Part shown: piece by piece, positions 46,007-58,454 of the stretch
Numbering within the stretch: the first letter of the stretch is position 1
Layout: every line of letters begins with the position of its first letter
Assembly (NCBI GenBank): GCA_025399215.1
Contig: MU621105.1
Span: forward strand, 61,367 to 125,366
Reading direction: 5' to 3'
DNA: 64,000 nt
Origin: Globomyces pollinis-pini
Taxonomy: Eukaryota > Chytridiomycota > Chytridiomycetes > Rhizophydiales > Globomycetaceae
Made by a program: the position numbers and the translations under genes
Notes under the pieces: model-generated
Databases searched by the model: none
What the model was told of the DNA's origin: nothing
What the model saw: the letters and a program-made list of their open reading frames with translations, nothing else

Positions 46007-47420
46007 ATGCATTCAAGCACTCTTTGGATACTGTTTTCTTTACTCTGTTGCTTGGTGTTTGGAAAGTCTGTCAGCTACGATGGTGATAAAGTGTTGAAGC
46101 TGACAGTGGAGACTCAAGAACAAGTGGCAACATTGATGTCTCTTGCAAACGTACATCTTTATTATTACTGACGATTAGAACAAAACACTTGGACTTGATT
46201 TTTGGACTCATATTGGCTTAGGTACAGTGGATTTACGTGTACCTATCCAAGAATTCGAATATGTGGACTCATACTTGACCAATATCAAAAGAAGAGTGAT
46301 GATCGAAAATGTGCAGCATTTGATTGATAATGAAGTTCGAACACGAAGTGCCCAGTCTTTCTTTGATAGTTATCAAACCACTGAAGATATTGTGAAATTT
46401 CTGGAAGTCCAACCCAACATAACAAAAATAGAGATTGGAGTGTCCTATTTGAATAACACTATTCATGCATTTAAAATTGGTAGTGGAAAGTTCAATGTTG
46501 TATTCAATGGTGGTGTGCATGCTAGAGAATGGATTTCACCAGTATTGTTCATTTTCCTTAACCCATAGGCTGTTGTCACCTACCTGGCAAACTTTCTTGC
46601 CAGTTCTGACGCTTGAGCTCTACTGTTGCGTGAAGTTTTTACCTTTACAATGATACCTGTCTTGAATGTAGATGTAATGATTTAAAATGAAAATAATGTT
46701 AGGGATATTCTTTTAGTAGAAATACCGACAGAATGTGGAGAAAGAATCGACAGGTTTTAAAAAAAATCAATTAATTAGTTTTAGCCCAACGCGAATTCTT
46801 CATGTGTAGGTACAGATATAAATAGAAATTTTAATTCCAATTGGGGAGATGATGATGGCGCTTCAACTGAACCATGTAATCCAACATATTCTGGTGCGTC
46901 TGCAGAAAGTGCACCAGAAACCAAAGCGTGGGTAAATTATATGAAAGGCTTATCAGATATCATGTCTGTGTTGGATCTTCATTCATATACTCAAAAATTC
47001 ATGTATCCTTACGCTTACAAATGTGGCATTAAAGTACCAGAAAACGATAAGTTCTTCACAGTATCCAAACTAACTACACAATCAATTCAAAAAGTCTATG
47101 GTACCCAGTTTGATTTTGGTGGAATATGCGATACAATTTACAAAGTTTCAGGTGATTCTATTGATTATTCATATGACACTCTAAAAGCCAAATATCCCAT
47201 TGCCTTGGAGTTACGTGACACTGGAAAGTATGGATTTTTGCTGCCTCCGAATCAAATCATCCCATCTGGGGAAGAACTATTGGCAGGATTATTGACATTT
47301 TGGAACTTCATCATCAAAGAAGAGAAACTGGGACAACCGATTCCAAATGGAGCCATACCAATTACTCAGTCGCTCAGTTTCACAGTTATTGCACTGTTAA
47401 TATCATTTACTTGTTCATAG
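46007..47420 (+). CDS. M14 metallocarboxypeptidase (CPA-like), secreted and probably GPI-anchored, with an in-frame TGA
   Basis: Starts ATG 46007 with a signal peptide (LWILFSLLCCLVFG) and ends TAG 47420. Propeptide VETQEQVATLMSL, then the catalytic domain: zinc ligands His and Glu in GGVHAREWISP, third ligand in VLDLHSY, Arg-binding GTDINRNFNSNWG, catalytic Glu in ALELRDTGKYGFLLPP. The C-terminus is a hydrophobic tail after a polar stretch (ITQSLSFTVIALLISFTCS), as in GPI-anchored CPO. Five or six short introns. Between AVVTYLANFLASSDA and ALLLREVFTFTMIPVLNVDGY the frame has a TGA at 46614-46616; a 33-nt GT...AG segment (46603-46635) could excise it but would also remove family-conserved residues. 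Either a cryptic intron, an error or an inactivating change. Confidence 0.8.
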
Positions 47421-47461
47421 TAAAATACAATATATTATCAAATAATTACGTTCTTTTTGAA

Positions 47462-48836
47462 TCAAAAGTCCGTCAGTGTTCTCCCTTGTAGTTTTTGTTG
47501 CTCAACAAATAAAGAAGTCGTTGGATTTCTAGATGAAGGTGATTGACGATCACTATCAAGTACCACTTCATCATTAATACGTACATAGTTTTCCTCTGAC
47601 AACGGCATTGAATGTATTTTGCTCTTTTCTGTTGGAATTGGCGTTGAAGAACCACTTAATGGGTAAGTCTTTTGCAGCAAAAGCAGTGGGTTGAGATCAA
47701 ATTCATCAACAGATACTTCTTGATCATTGATATCATTCACAACATATCCAATACTGAGTTGCAACTTACTCATCTTTAAATTGTATTGTAAAAGTAAAGA
47801 AACTCCAAAAACGACAACTCCAAATCCGAGAAGCATAGTGACTGCTGCTGTTGCAGAAGACACATTGAATCCTTGGTATAGAACTGATGTTGTAATGATG
47901 ACAGAAGTGGAGAAGAACACAAACTTCAATGGAGTGACGATAGAAGCTGAGAAATGTGCTAAAGCTTTGTTCAAATATTTTACTTGGAAAATGATTGTAT
48001 ATACAACAAATAATAGCAATGGATAAAATTCCCATTTCAGGAATTGGTTATCCGAATCCCAATTGCGAACGGACCAAACAATGGCAGTTCCCAATCCTAA
48101 CGGTAAACTAATTGTTCACTAACCTTGAGCAGAGCACACCAAGTATGCTCCAGCGAGAGCGGTTATTGATAAATATACAGCTGGATGTGCATGCCCATAT
48201 TGTGGTCCTAATTTAAATACTAATAATAACAATGCAATCAATATGAAGCTAGTGTAAACCATAAATCCTACAAATAAATTAAGAATGGTTTTACCTGGAG
48301 CAAACACAAATGAAAAAAACTCTGGTAACGTTTTAGATGACGTTGATTTCGGTCCGTTTAAGACGAGTATAATAGCTCCAATGATACAGAGACATATTCC
48401 AGCTGTAGCAGAGAAGTTCAGAGATTCTTTTAGGAATAGAACTGACATGATGGCACTGTTGTGTTAGATTGTTTATGAATACCTCACCACAACTTGCACC
48501 GAAGTCATTGGCGCAACAATTATAGCCGGTGCAAATGAATAAGCGACCGAATTAAGTATTTCCCCTACTCCCACTAAGCAATCAGTTCCATATGTAATAA
48601 TTACAACATGCCATACCCATCCACCAAATATAACTTTTGAGGTACGCTTTATCGTTTCCAGTTTCTAATGCTACCTTCCTAGTATCTAAAATCCCCTTTT
48701 TTTGCAAAATCATTGACATTCCTGAAAACGTTGCACCAAATATAGCCAAACAAATACCAATTGTTGCAAAATACTCTGGGATTTGCGATTGTTTCCCAGT
48801 TATTGATCTGGTTTCTGACATAAAGCTGATAAACAT
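47462..48836 (-). CDS. NIPA-family magnesium transporter, paralogue 2
   Basis: Starts ATG 48836 (MFISFMSETRSITGKQ) and ends TGA at 47462; three or four introns. It repeats the NIPA helices: GMSMILQKKGILDT, ETGNDKAYLKSYIWWMGM, an intron, LNSVAYSFAPAIIV-type helix, FLKESLNFSATAGICLC, AHPAVYLSITALAGAYLV and SIVTPLKFVFFSTSVI. The Ser/Gln-rich cytosolic tail ends LQGRTLTDF. Converges on the carboxypeptidase with about 40 bases between stops. It lies head to tail with paralogue 3 (250 bases away), so the pair is a tandem duplication. ACGCGT lies 74 bases upstream of its ATG. Confidence 0.9.
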
Positions 48837-49087
48837 TTTCTATTTGATATTTCACCTAAGCTGACGTGTTTTAGTTCGAAAGTGAATTAGATCGGATTTA
48901 GTGTAAGAAACGCGTCATCTATGTTTATAAAGTTACCATACTAGCTCTCCTAATATATTTCAACTTCATATAGTGAGTAAATTGGTCTCATTAACAATTA
49001 TGGATGTGAATATGTTATATAACAAACGACATCTTTATTACACCTTTATAACAAAATATACACACTATCGATTAAACTATGTACATT

Positions 49088-50534
49088 TCATTGATTGGGT
49101 CGCAGCAAGTCAAGACCCGGATCACCTTTCAAAGCCAAGCCATCGCTAATGTAATTTGTATCTCCTCGAGAGTTGATTTGCTGGGAGAGGGACATGTTTG
49201 GTGGATTCATGACAACAGTTGTTGGGATATCTGTTTTTTGTATTTTACCTTCATCTTTTCGAACATATTCCTCATCTGACATTGGATTGGAGTCCAATAA
49301 CACAACTGCATTCGCCACTTGGTTTTTCTTTGGTTTTACTACTGCTTCTTTACCCAATGGGAATGTTTGTTGCATTAGCAGCAATGGATTGACATCATAT
49401 TCTTCAGATTCCATCTCTTCATCATTTATATCATCTACTGCATGTCGCATACTAATTGTCATCTTGTTCATCTTGAGATTGTATTGGAATAATAGAGTCA
49501 CACCAATTATAATTACAAAAAATCCTAATACAAGAGTCAGTCCTGCAGCTGCAGTTGCAACGTTGAACCCTTGGAACAAAACTGCTGTTGTGATGATTGT
49601 CGCTGAAGAGAAAAACACAAAATTTAGTGGGGTTACTATAGATGCAGAAAAATGTGCTAAAGCTTTGTTCAAATAATTGACTTGGAAAGTTGCAGTGTAT
49701 ATAACAAACGCAAGTAGTGGGTAAAATTCCCATTTCAGGAACTGGTTGTCCGACTCCCAATGACTAATGGACCAAACTACAGCTGCTCCTAATCCTAATT
49801 ATAAGAATAAAAGTTACTTACCTTGAGCTGAACAGACTAAATATGCACCACCTAGTGCTGTAGTACACAAGAAGACAGCAGGATGTACATGTCCATATCG
49901 TGGACCAACACGGAATACAAGATATATCAATGCCATGAAAACAAATACACTGTAGACGACGAATCCGGGTGAGAATGCATACGCAATAAACTCAGGAATT
50001 GTGTTCGTTGCAGTTGAATGAGGTCCATTCAACACTACAATAATAGCTCCTATTATACATAGACAGATACCCGAAGTTGCCGTAAAGTTAAGGGTCTCTT
50101 TCAAAAACAAAACGGACATGATTGAACTATATTGTCAATTGGATCAAGGAATGGTTACCTAACAACCACCGATACTGCTGTCATAGGGGTAACAATAATA
50201 GCAGGAGCAAATGAATATGCTACTGAATTCAGTACTTCTCCTAATCCCACTAAACCATTATCGAAAAGTATAACTTACTGCAAACCATTCCTATCCACCA
50301 CAATGGACTCTTCAGATATGCATGTTCATTTCCAGTTTCTAATGCAATACTACGAGTATCTAATATTCCTTTCTTTTGTAAAATCAAAGACATTCCCACG
50401 AACACGGCTCCAATAATTGCCAAAGTAATTCCAATAGTTCCAAAATATTCTGGATTTCCCGAGCTGGAGCTCGATCCACCTCCCATGGCATAACAAATTT
50501 GAAGTAAAAGTATGAATTGTAGAGTATATTTCAT
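49088..50534 (-). CDS. NIPA-family magnesium transporter, paralogue 3
   Basis: Starts ATG 50534 with a signal-like segment MKYTLQFILLLQICYAMGG and ends TGA at 49088; introns split it as in paralogue 2. NIPA helices: GMSLILQKKGILDT, ETGNEHAYLKSPLWWIGM, FLKETLNFTATSGICLC, HVHPAVFLCTTALGGAYLV, AHFSASIVTPLNFVFFSS. The tail has a PNMSLSQQINSRGDTNYI stretch and ends LDLLRPNQ. ACGCGT lies 26 bases upstream of its ATG. Its C-terminal helices are nearer to paralogue 2 than to paralogue 1, consistent with a tandem origin. Role: Mg2+ transport. Confidence 0.9.
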
Positions 50535-50714
50535 GCGCTATAATTTGTTAAGGTGAACAACGCGTAAATGATCGGAAATTAATCTTTGGAACCTCATGAA
50601 TTGCTTTCATCATCATGAAAAACAAAATTGAAACAAGGATAAAATTGCATTAAATTCATTGTTGTATTTTGTTTTTTCAAACTAAAATTCTTTGAATCTT
50701 ATTTTTTAACTCAA

Positions 50715-52161
50715 ATGCGAATTTTTTCAAAAAGGTCAGTCAGGTTGCTGGATCAATGTTACAAACCAGCTGGATATCTTGGAAAATATTTGTCTTGCCG
50801 CCATTATAGTAGAAGAGTACCACCAGGAAATCCAAACTTGGATATTGAGCAGATTAACAACTTGTTGGGCCAATTTGCTACTAGTTGGAAGATTAATCAT
50901 GACCCAAATTCACTTATTTTGAGGATTGATTCTTCAGCTGTTGCTTCAAATTCACCTATTGAAGATTGTCACTTCCAAACAATACTCAAAGATGGTGGTG
51001 TATCTCTTGGTGTGTTAGATGGTATTTAAACAATTTTACCAATAACTCTTTATTAGGTTTTACAGATTTAGTTCTGATATCGTAGGACACTGGAATACGG
51101 ATTGCTCGCGATTAGTTGCATATGCACTACCTCACTATATTGAGAAACACCTTGATGAACAAAAATCAGTATCGAAAAGTTTGAGAAATGCATTTGAGGC
51201 ATTGGACAAGGATATTATAAACCTTCCATTCAAAGCTTTACCCACCGCACAAAGTTTGGACGACATAAAAAAAATGGACAAACAAGTAAACCAGTATATT
51301 TTTATGATAGACTAAATTAATTGCATTGCAGCAATCCTTACCCGCTTTTGCAGGCTCTTGTGCAATTACGTCATATATTCATGGAAAAGATTTATATATA
51401 GCGCATGCTGGTGATTGTAGAGCTATCTTAGGAATTAGAGGAGCAACAAATTGGAAAGGGCGTGCATTGACTGAGGATCATCAACCTTCTAATCTTCGTG
51501 AATTATCTCGACTACAACATGAGCATCCAAATGAGGATGCAACAGTAATGATTTTGTGATAATATCTAGGTTGCATTTAATGCTGGGGATGGACCGTTAA
51601 GAGTATTGGGAGGAATGATGCCGTCTCGAGGTTGGTTGATTTTATACACTTATATCTAGCTTTCGGTGATGGCCGTTATAAATGGTCACTTGAAGATCAA
51701 GATAGAATTGATGAATTAACTTCCAACTTAGGGGTTAGTTTACCTTCTTGGAATCGTCCTAGATACCTATTTAGTCCACCATGTATTTATTTGTTCGACC
51801 CTAATTTTCAGATTTAACTGCCACTCCCGATATTTGCCATCATCAAATAACGGCATCAGATGCATTTCTAGTTATTTGCAGTGACGGAATATTTGATGTA
51901 TTTTCCTCAACTCAAGTTGTTGGTCATATAGTGGATTGGTTAAACACGCCAACAATTGATTCTAATGCTGCGACTTATTTGATCAGACAAGCGCTTGGTG
52001 AAGACCGGGGTGTGTCTCATTTGTCACGAATGCTAACGATGGAGCCAGCTATTGCTAGAAGATGGCGTGATGATATGACTGTGCAAGTCGTCTTTTTCAG
52101 AACGGTGGAAGATATTTTGGAAGTCGTAGATGCAAAAGAGTTAAAAAGGTGTAGTAACTAA
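50715..52161 (+). CDS. Mitochondrial PP2C phosphatase (pyruvate dehydrogenase phosphatase, PDP/Ptc5 type)
   Basis: Starts ATG 50715; the N-terminus (RIFSKRSVRLLDQCY..., ending SCRHYSRRVPP) is a good mitochondrial presequence. Ends TAA 52161. Five introns of 25-61 nt. PP2C motifs: GVLDGHW (the first metal motif, in the slightly unusual D-G-H-W form), CAITSYIHGKDLYIAHAGDCRAILG, LTEDHQP, SRAFGDGRYKW, FSPPYLTATPDICHHQI, LVICSDGIFDV and RWRDDMTVQVVFF. The AFGD..KW, PPYLTATP and LSRMLTM features are those of PDP1/PDP2, which dephosphorylate and activate the pyruvate dehydrogenase complex. Converges on the RBM5-like gene, 57 bases between stops. Confidence 0.9.
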
Positions 52162-52218
52162 TTTTGTACATTCACATGGGAAAGAATAAAATATTTTATA
52201 CCAAATTCAATTTTCATT

Positions 52219-54244
52219 TTATTTTTTCGGAAAAGGATGATTGGAGCCGAGTCCTGCACCTTTTTTGAGAACTTTTGGTTGGATTGGTTTGACAATTCCA
52301 TCTTTATCCGCTCCAAGTCCCTCTCCTTTCTTCCATCCCATTTTGGTCAGTAATTGGTTCCCAATATTATCTGCTTGAATTCCATGTCTGGTTGGTTGAT
52401 GAATTTTTTGTGGTCTATATATAAGTCACAATGAATATACTTGGCCTCCGGTATTGACTTCTGTTTCTTGTTCGGGGTGACTGCAACTGCTTGTTGTTGA
52501 TTGGCAAGTCGCTCTCTGAGTTGCGCCAATTGTTTGGTTCTTAATGTCTCTATATTGTCTTTGTGTAGTTGTGATTTTTTATGATGTTTTTGAAGTTCTG
52601 TCACACTTTTGAATTTCCTTTTACATAAAAGACATGCAATCTTGTCTAAATCACTGTATTCCTCATTAATCGCACTGTCTGATGGTAGTTTCTAAAATGG
52701 ATAAACTATTCACAACTTTACCTTTATCAGCATATCATCAGATATTATCTGTATATCAGGCTCTTCTTCAAGCTCTTTCTTCTTTGTACTCCATTTTTCT
52801 AACTGAACTGTCATTTTATTTGATATAGGCACTGCTTTTCTCTTTTTCTCTAATACTACTAATTAACAAAAAGTTCGTTACACTTTGGCTTAACTGCTTC
52901 TAGGCTCTCAGCTTTACTGTTAAATTACCTTTGCTGGGCTCTTTAGTTTTGGGTTTGGGAGCACTAGTAACTGAGTTGTTACTGCCTATAACTTCAGGTA
53001 GTGTGATAGGAATAGAAGTTTCGTCTTCCGGACCCAAGGGTGGGTAAGGTTTGCAATACGCACCTAGCTTATAAGCTATGATTCTACGTTACCTTCATCC
53101 CAATATGACAATAAAGATTTCTTTCCAAAATCATCTATTTTAGTCATTGCAATGTATGGTGTCACTGAGTAAACAGGAATAAAAGCTCCCATATGAGCAT
53201 ACGATACAGTGATAAGCTTTTCATTGATATAAAGTGGTTTAGGTTTTTGTGAATTATAGATTAACCCCAACAAATAATTGGCGTTCTACGTTTAACGCTA
53301 TTTAGTTTCATACATCGATATCTTTGCACTCAATAAATGCATAACCCCAAGACAAATTTGAGCTACGATCCTTCACCAAACGCACCGTATTGATTTCTAT
53401 AATCTTGGAAACAGTTTCATAAATCTGAAGCAGGTTAATATATGCTCTTTTGTGGATATCTGATTAAATTACGATTTCATTAGTAGTCAGTGGATCCAAT
53501 CCTTGAAATAATAGGTAATTAGATGGTATACTTCCAATATCTGTTGTTCCATCATTGACCAATTTCTCTTCCACTTCATAATTGAACATTTTTGGTAATC
53601 GACATCTGTAGCAAGCTTCTCTTCTTTTAAAATTGATTCCCCCACACTGTAACTGGTGAAATAAGTAGAAAGTACCTGAACACATTCCCAATCATCTACA
53701 TCTGTTGTTGGAGGTTTACTATACTCTATTCTCACAGGAAAACCATCAATTGATATTGTTGGCAAATGATTATTCACCCATTCTTCGGCCACTTCTGTTG
53801 AAGGAAAGTTCACAAAGGCGTATCTAATTTTAATGAAGAAGGATCTACCCTTTTGATTTCCCTGTATCTCGATCACGAATCAAACGAGATGATTCACAAA
53901 GGGCATTAGATTCATACAGAACTTTTTCTATCTATTGCTGTTAAAGTAAGTGGTCAAACGGTAGCTTCCATTGTAGAATATGAAATGCCTTGCAATAGAA
54001 CAGTCTGATTAGGTTCTCCAGGATGCGAATACTCTCTTTCAGAATCATTATGGGAAGAATACTTTTCCTGTGATTCGAATGTTCGATATGCTTTATGAGA
54101 ATTCGTAGACTTTTCGTTAGAACTTCGCACAGATTTAGAGTAAGATTGAGAATGACTTTTAGAACTTGATTTGCTATAAGTTTTTGGCTTTGATTCCTGT
54201 TCATCCAGAGAGTTCAAAAACCGTTCTGCTTCTGCAAAATCCAT
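52219..54244 (-). CDS. RBM5/RBM10-like splicing factor (RRM-ZnF-RRM-C2H2-G-patch)
   Basis: Starts ATG 54244 (MDFAEAERFLNSLDEQ) and ends TAA at 52219; eight or so introns of 27-50 nt. Order: Ser-rich N-terminus; RRM1 (VLLQGISYSTMEATVE ... GYAFVNFPSTEVAEEWV); RanBP2-type zinc finger (DWECVQCGGINFKRREACYRCRLP); RRM2 (LLFQGLDPLTTNEI ... WGYAFIECKDID); a middle region where an aromatic OCRE repeat is expected but not visible; a C2H2 finger (CLLCKRKF...LQKHHKKSQLH); a C-terminal G-patch (LLTKMGWKKGEGLGADKDG). RBM5/10 proteins act at the early A-complex stage of splicing and select exons. In a genome full of 28-nt introns this protein is of interest. Divergent from PIG-P, 66 bases between ATGs. Confidence 0.92.
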
Positions 54245-54310
54245 TGAATTTCAAGAGTGAAAAATTTATAGAATTGAATTTACAGTGAAATCAACCAATC
54301 TTATTGATCT

Positions 54311-54745
54311 ATGAGGGAATTTTATGGTAATGATACAATAGTGTCTGAGTGTAGGATTTGTATTATATCTAACGACCTTCTTGGTATCTATACTGTACTT
54401 GTGCTGGTCTTTCCTGAGTGATTCTGTGTTGCATTCCATTGGAATCACTTATTATCCTTCAAGGTATGTATGATTAACATACTAATATTAATGTCTTTTA
54501 GGACTTGGGCAATTGTCGTTCCTTTCTTTATTGTCTCTCTTATTCCATTCACTATTTTAGTATTCACAGCTAACAACTTGATGAAAACTCCATCGTTAAA
54601 TCAAATAGAAGTTCTCACAGATCAGCATGCAAGGATGATGTCCTTGAATAGTATTGCTAAAATACTGGATCCTTCATCAATACCCGATTTAGAAGACGTT
54701 CCTTTGAATGTTGTAAATAAGTGCTGGAAGCATGAAAGATGTTGA
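54311..54745 (+). CDS. PIGP: PIG-P, subunit of the GPI-GlcNAc transferase
   Basis: Hidden in two introns. Coding exon 1 is just 16 nt (54311-54326, MREFY+), intron 54327-54354 (28 nt); exon 2 54355-54463; intron 54464-54501; exon 3 to TGA 54745. The spliced protein of about 122 residues reads YGFVLYLTTFLVSILYLCW (helix 1), HSIGITYYPSRTWAIVVP, a second helix, NNLMKTPSLNQIEVLTD, and an IPDLEDVPLNVVNKC end, matching PIG-P from fungi and animals. Works in the ER GPI-GnT complex with PIG-A/C/H/Q/Y for the first step of GPI anchor synthesis. The start ATG gives perfect continuity with the YGFVL motif. Confidence 0.92.
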
Positions 54746-54839
54746 ATGGATCTAAAGGATATTTATTATACCATTTGTGTTTTTTGCAACCAATGATGTT
54801 TGGATATTCAACACAAATATAAAAATTAACAAAATCAAT

Positions 54840-55842
54840 TCAATTTGGACTTTCGGAATCATTTAAGATGGTGGGAAAATGAATATCCAAATCAAGTTCC
54901 CCCAAGTGGACTGGAAGAGGCAAATCTATTGTCATTTTTGATCCTTTTTCATTCACATATAGCAATACAGCATCCATATGTTTGATATGCTTTTGCAATG
55001 GGACTCTCGCCAATTGGATAAATATTAACACAACTATTGATGTTAATTTGAATGTATAATCAATTACCAAAGATGATGTGGAACATTCCCCAATAAGAAC
55101 TTATTACCAAAAGACTTGGGAATTTTTCAGTCCCATTGGATGAGAATGATAAACCCCATAGAACAAATGCACACCAATCACTTGCACATGTACACAATAT
55201 TAATTTGAATAGCGTATTATAAGCATTTTTTTGTGACTCCCAAACAGTTTTATCATATCTAGATATTTTCGAGTATGTATCCGCAAGCTTGTACAACGTA
55301 GAACTGACAAAGAAACAATGGAAGTTTTCGTAAATAACAACACACATGAAGAAACCCATGTACGATAATTTGTGCAACTAAAGTCAGTGATATTAAACTA
55401 CATTTGAGAGCCATACAGGAGTGTCCATTCCAAGATAAGCTATTTTAAGTAATTCAACGATTGATGCGACACACCAAAGTACAATAAACACATACCGTAA
55501 GTGTGTAACTCTTCTTTTACTAGCAGGTGACAGTAACACTGCATTCAAAATCTCAGTTTGTCCCATTACTACCATTAAAGAGAGCAATAATGCCAGAAGT
55601 GAAAACATGAATTCAACCAAGATTGGACCTTGTAGATAGAAATACCACACTGTTAGAGCTTGCCATATTAATAACCCTGATGTAAGTATGATAAGGAAGA
55701 TCTGCGTTTTTTTGCTTTTTGAGTCCATCACATTAAAGAATTCTCCAATCAATAAAATCGTTGTCATTGATATATGCAACACAACTACACCAGTTGCGAT
55801 GAAATCTATAGGATCTTTGTATAGTGGTGAAGCAATCGACAT
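54840..55842 (-). CDS. Unidentified multipass membrane protein (about seven helices)
   Basis: Not recognised. Starts ATG 55842 (MSIASPLYKDPIDFIATG), ends TGA at 54840; two introns (24 nt at about 55379-55402, 35 nt at about 55035-55069). Six or seven hydrophobic helices: TGVVVLHISMTTILLIGEF, IFLIILTSGLLIWQALTVWYFYLQ, LLALLLSLMVVMGQTEIL, VFIVLWCVASIVELLKIA, MGFFMCVVIYENFHCF, LILCTCASDWCAFVLWG, IFVVLIFIQLAR. Topology resembles a fungal 7TM receptor-like protein (stretches such as ISRYDKTVWESQKN as a cytosolic loop), but I see no family signature. The 60-residue C-terminus is soluble. Converges with PIG-P, 94 bases between stops. Confidence 0.7.
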
Positions 55843-56096
55843 GTTTGATTAATTATAATAGACGAAAGTTGCCTCATGAAAGTTCATTTTAATTCATCCA
55901 CGATTTGTTTGCACGCGATTGAAGTACAAAGTATTTAACACGTAGACATGTATACAGTTTGATCAACTGATGGTTGCTGACTATCCATCAACCTTATATT
56001 CTGTTCGATTTTTAAGCTTTCTTAGGTAATACTGAAATTAATTACAAAAGTTGTTATATTCAACCAAAAAAAATGTAGTCCTACATACAACAGTAG

Positions 56097-58254
56097 TTAA
56101 ATCAAGGATTTAATAAATTCAACAAATCCTTTCTTTTTGTGTTCATTTCCAATTTCATTATTAGACTGCGACTTTGATTCAGAACTTTTACCAAATGACC
56201 AAACAGATTTATACTTTCTTAATCGGGGTGGAGGTTGTGGTAATTCACATTCACTAGATTCTTGTGTATTAACATGCATAGTAGGCATGGAGGGACGTGA
56301 TTGTAAAGTTCGGTTCGAAATGTTACGGGTGGGTGGTAATCGAACTGTTGAGGGAATCTTGGGTAATGGGTTTGGTGGTTGAATAGATCGGCTAGTTTGA
56401 GATCGGACAGGGATGCAAGGGAAATTATAGGAAGACTGAGTACTACTGCGGTAAATGTTATTTGGCTTTGGTGTGGACTGGGGATCAACGCTTCCAGAAT
56501 AAGTTCGATCAGGAACAGAAGTGGATCTACTGGACAATTCTTTCAAGTTAACAGCTTCTTGGATTAGTAACAAATGAAATAAAATTACCAGGCTCTATAT
56601 AATGTCCCACATTGATTTGCGTAGGTGTGATTTCATCTAATGCTACAAATTAAACGGGAGAAATCTTACACATGGAGTTATCACCAGACCAATCAGAGTA
56701 TGATAGATATTCTTGAGGTGTGATCCCCAAATTGTTGGATATTTTGTTGCATTCAGAGAGGTTGTTTTTGGTAATAAATGGACTATTTTCAGATGTGTTT
56801 CTAGATACAGGGTTCATAACTTTACTATTATATGGTACATTGTTAGTATTGCTTGGAGTTTCCTGGAATGTAAGATTCGAGGTATTGTTGTTTATCGTCG
56901 GGTCAATTTTCTTTATGCACAATGATGACTTTTGGGGCAATGTTGCTTGTGCTTTGTTATCAAGTACAACTTGAATATTATTCTTGGTTTTTCCTTTCAA
57001 TGTCATTTTCAAATGATCATGGCATTCATTTTGACTAGAATAGGATCCAACCAGATTTTTCATTTCGAATTTGTTTTTGGAATCAAATGTTGTCAAGATA
57101 GATTCATTTGATACAAATTCTGGAGGTTTGATATCCCGTTGAGGAATGGGTGCCCAAATATACATTTCCTTTTCTGTAGATTCTGGAATTGATTTTGTTG
57201 GACTTTGTTGAGGGTTATCTGGAATAGTTTCAGCCGATCCAGATCGGTCATTTTTCACTGAAGAATAAACCTCCCATTTCTTCTGAAGTTTCGCCTTAAA
57301 ATATTTAGTGCAATAATCAATTACAGGTTTGATTGTTTTTGATTTGTCTTCATCCGCCATCCCATCTGCTTCTTGGCAAAGATCACTATTTAACAGGGTA
57401 GCATTTGTTTCATTGGTTGTATTAGACATTGTTGATTGGACCATTGCTTTTGATTGAAAGGGGCTGGAGCAGTTTTGCAAGTACAATGAGACTAAATCTA
57501 CAGATAGGTATTCATGAGTCAACGCAACTTGCAATTCTTCCGCTTCCCATTCAACCATTGAAGTGGAATTTAGTAAAGTTTCTATTTGAGTTTCAGTAAG
57601 TGGATTAGAAGCTATCATTAATTTATACAAGTTACCTTCTCGCGATTCAATAAAGTTGGCTATAAAAATATATCGGTTGAACGAAGATTTTGGAGAATCT
57701 AAATTAAGTTGGCTAATCGTGGCACTGATCTCATGTGAAGTATATGCCATAGTAACCTTTCATTAATTGAATAATCATACCAAGCTATCAATGAAATCCA
57801 ACGAAACATCCGCTAGTAAAACCAGAGAGATGATATCAAACCATTCTTGGATCGATTTTATATCTTCATGAGTATTAAAAATATTTGTAGTGATCCATTT
57901 ACAAATATGATCCTTTAAATCATCAAGTTCCAACTGATTCGCGACAACCAAACTATGCCAACAATTGAGAATCGATAATCTGACTTGTTTTATATAAATC
58001 CATTCGATAACAGTTTGAATGGCAGTATGTGGATTCAATTGAATTTCATACACTGGTAGATCATTTGAAAACAAACGATCAAAGTAATCCGATTCTGAAG
58101 CCAAAATAATTTTATGTACAGGAATATCGACAGATCCATTATCATTTGAATGAATTCTTAAAATAGCATCACAGAACCGAGATGAAAGTAAAAACTTTGC
58201 AAAAGGAAGATTTTCCCAAGGATCCATGATATTTGTTGATAAATGTACAGACAT
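56097..58254 (-). CDS. BTB/POZ-domain protein with long disordered tail
   Basis: Starts ATG 58254 (MSVHLSTNIMDPWENLPF) and ends TAA at 56097; three introns of 24-31 nt. Residues about 20-130 form a BTB fold: FLLSSRFCDAILRI, IPVHKIILASESDYFDRLF, AIQTVIEWIYIKQVRL, NCWHSLVVANQLELDDLKDH. A BACK-like helical region follows. The remaining 400 residues are Ser/Asn/Pro-rich with LPQPPPRLRKYKSVWSFGKSSE near the end, probably disordered; no Kelch repeats. BTB-BACK proteins often serve as Cullin-3 substrate adaptors; whether this one does is unproven. The N-terminus can be moved (GTG-started frame reaches 58299). Confidence 0.82.
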
Positions 58255-58454
58255 AATTTCTTTTACAAAATTGAAACTTTTTAACAGACTCTCGTTCACA
58301 GATCAAAAATAAGAGTCACATTTGGCCACATGTTAATCAAACAAGGTCAATGAATCATCACTAACAACATACAATCATTAGTTTCTTGTACAATGAAATA
58401 CTTTTATTAAGAATCCAAATTAAATGGGAAAAAGTAAATTATTAATCAATATGC

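Noticed and set aside
46614..46616. Genome-wide reassignment of TGA to an amino acid
   Set aside because: TGA ends FOX2, NIPA paralogues 2 and 3, the GATA factor, PIG-P and the 7-helix protein at family-appropriate lengths, so TGA is a normal stop.
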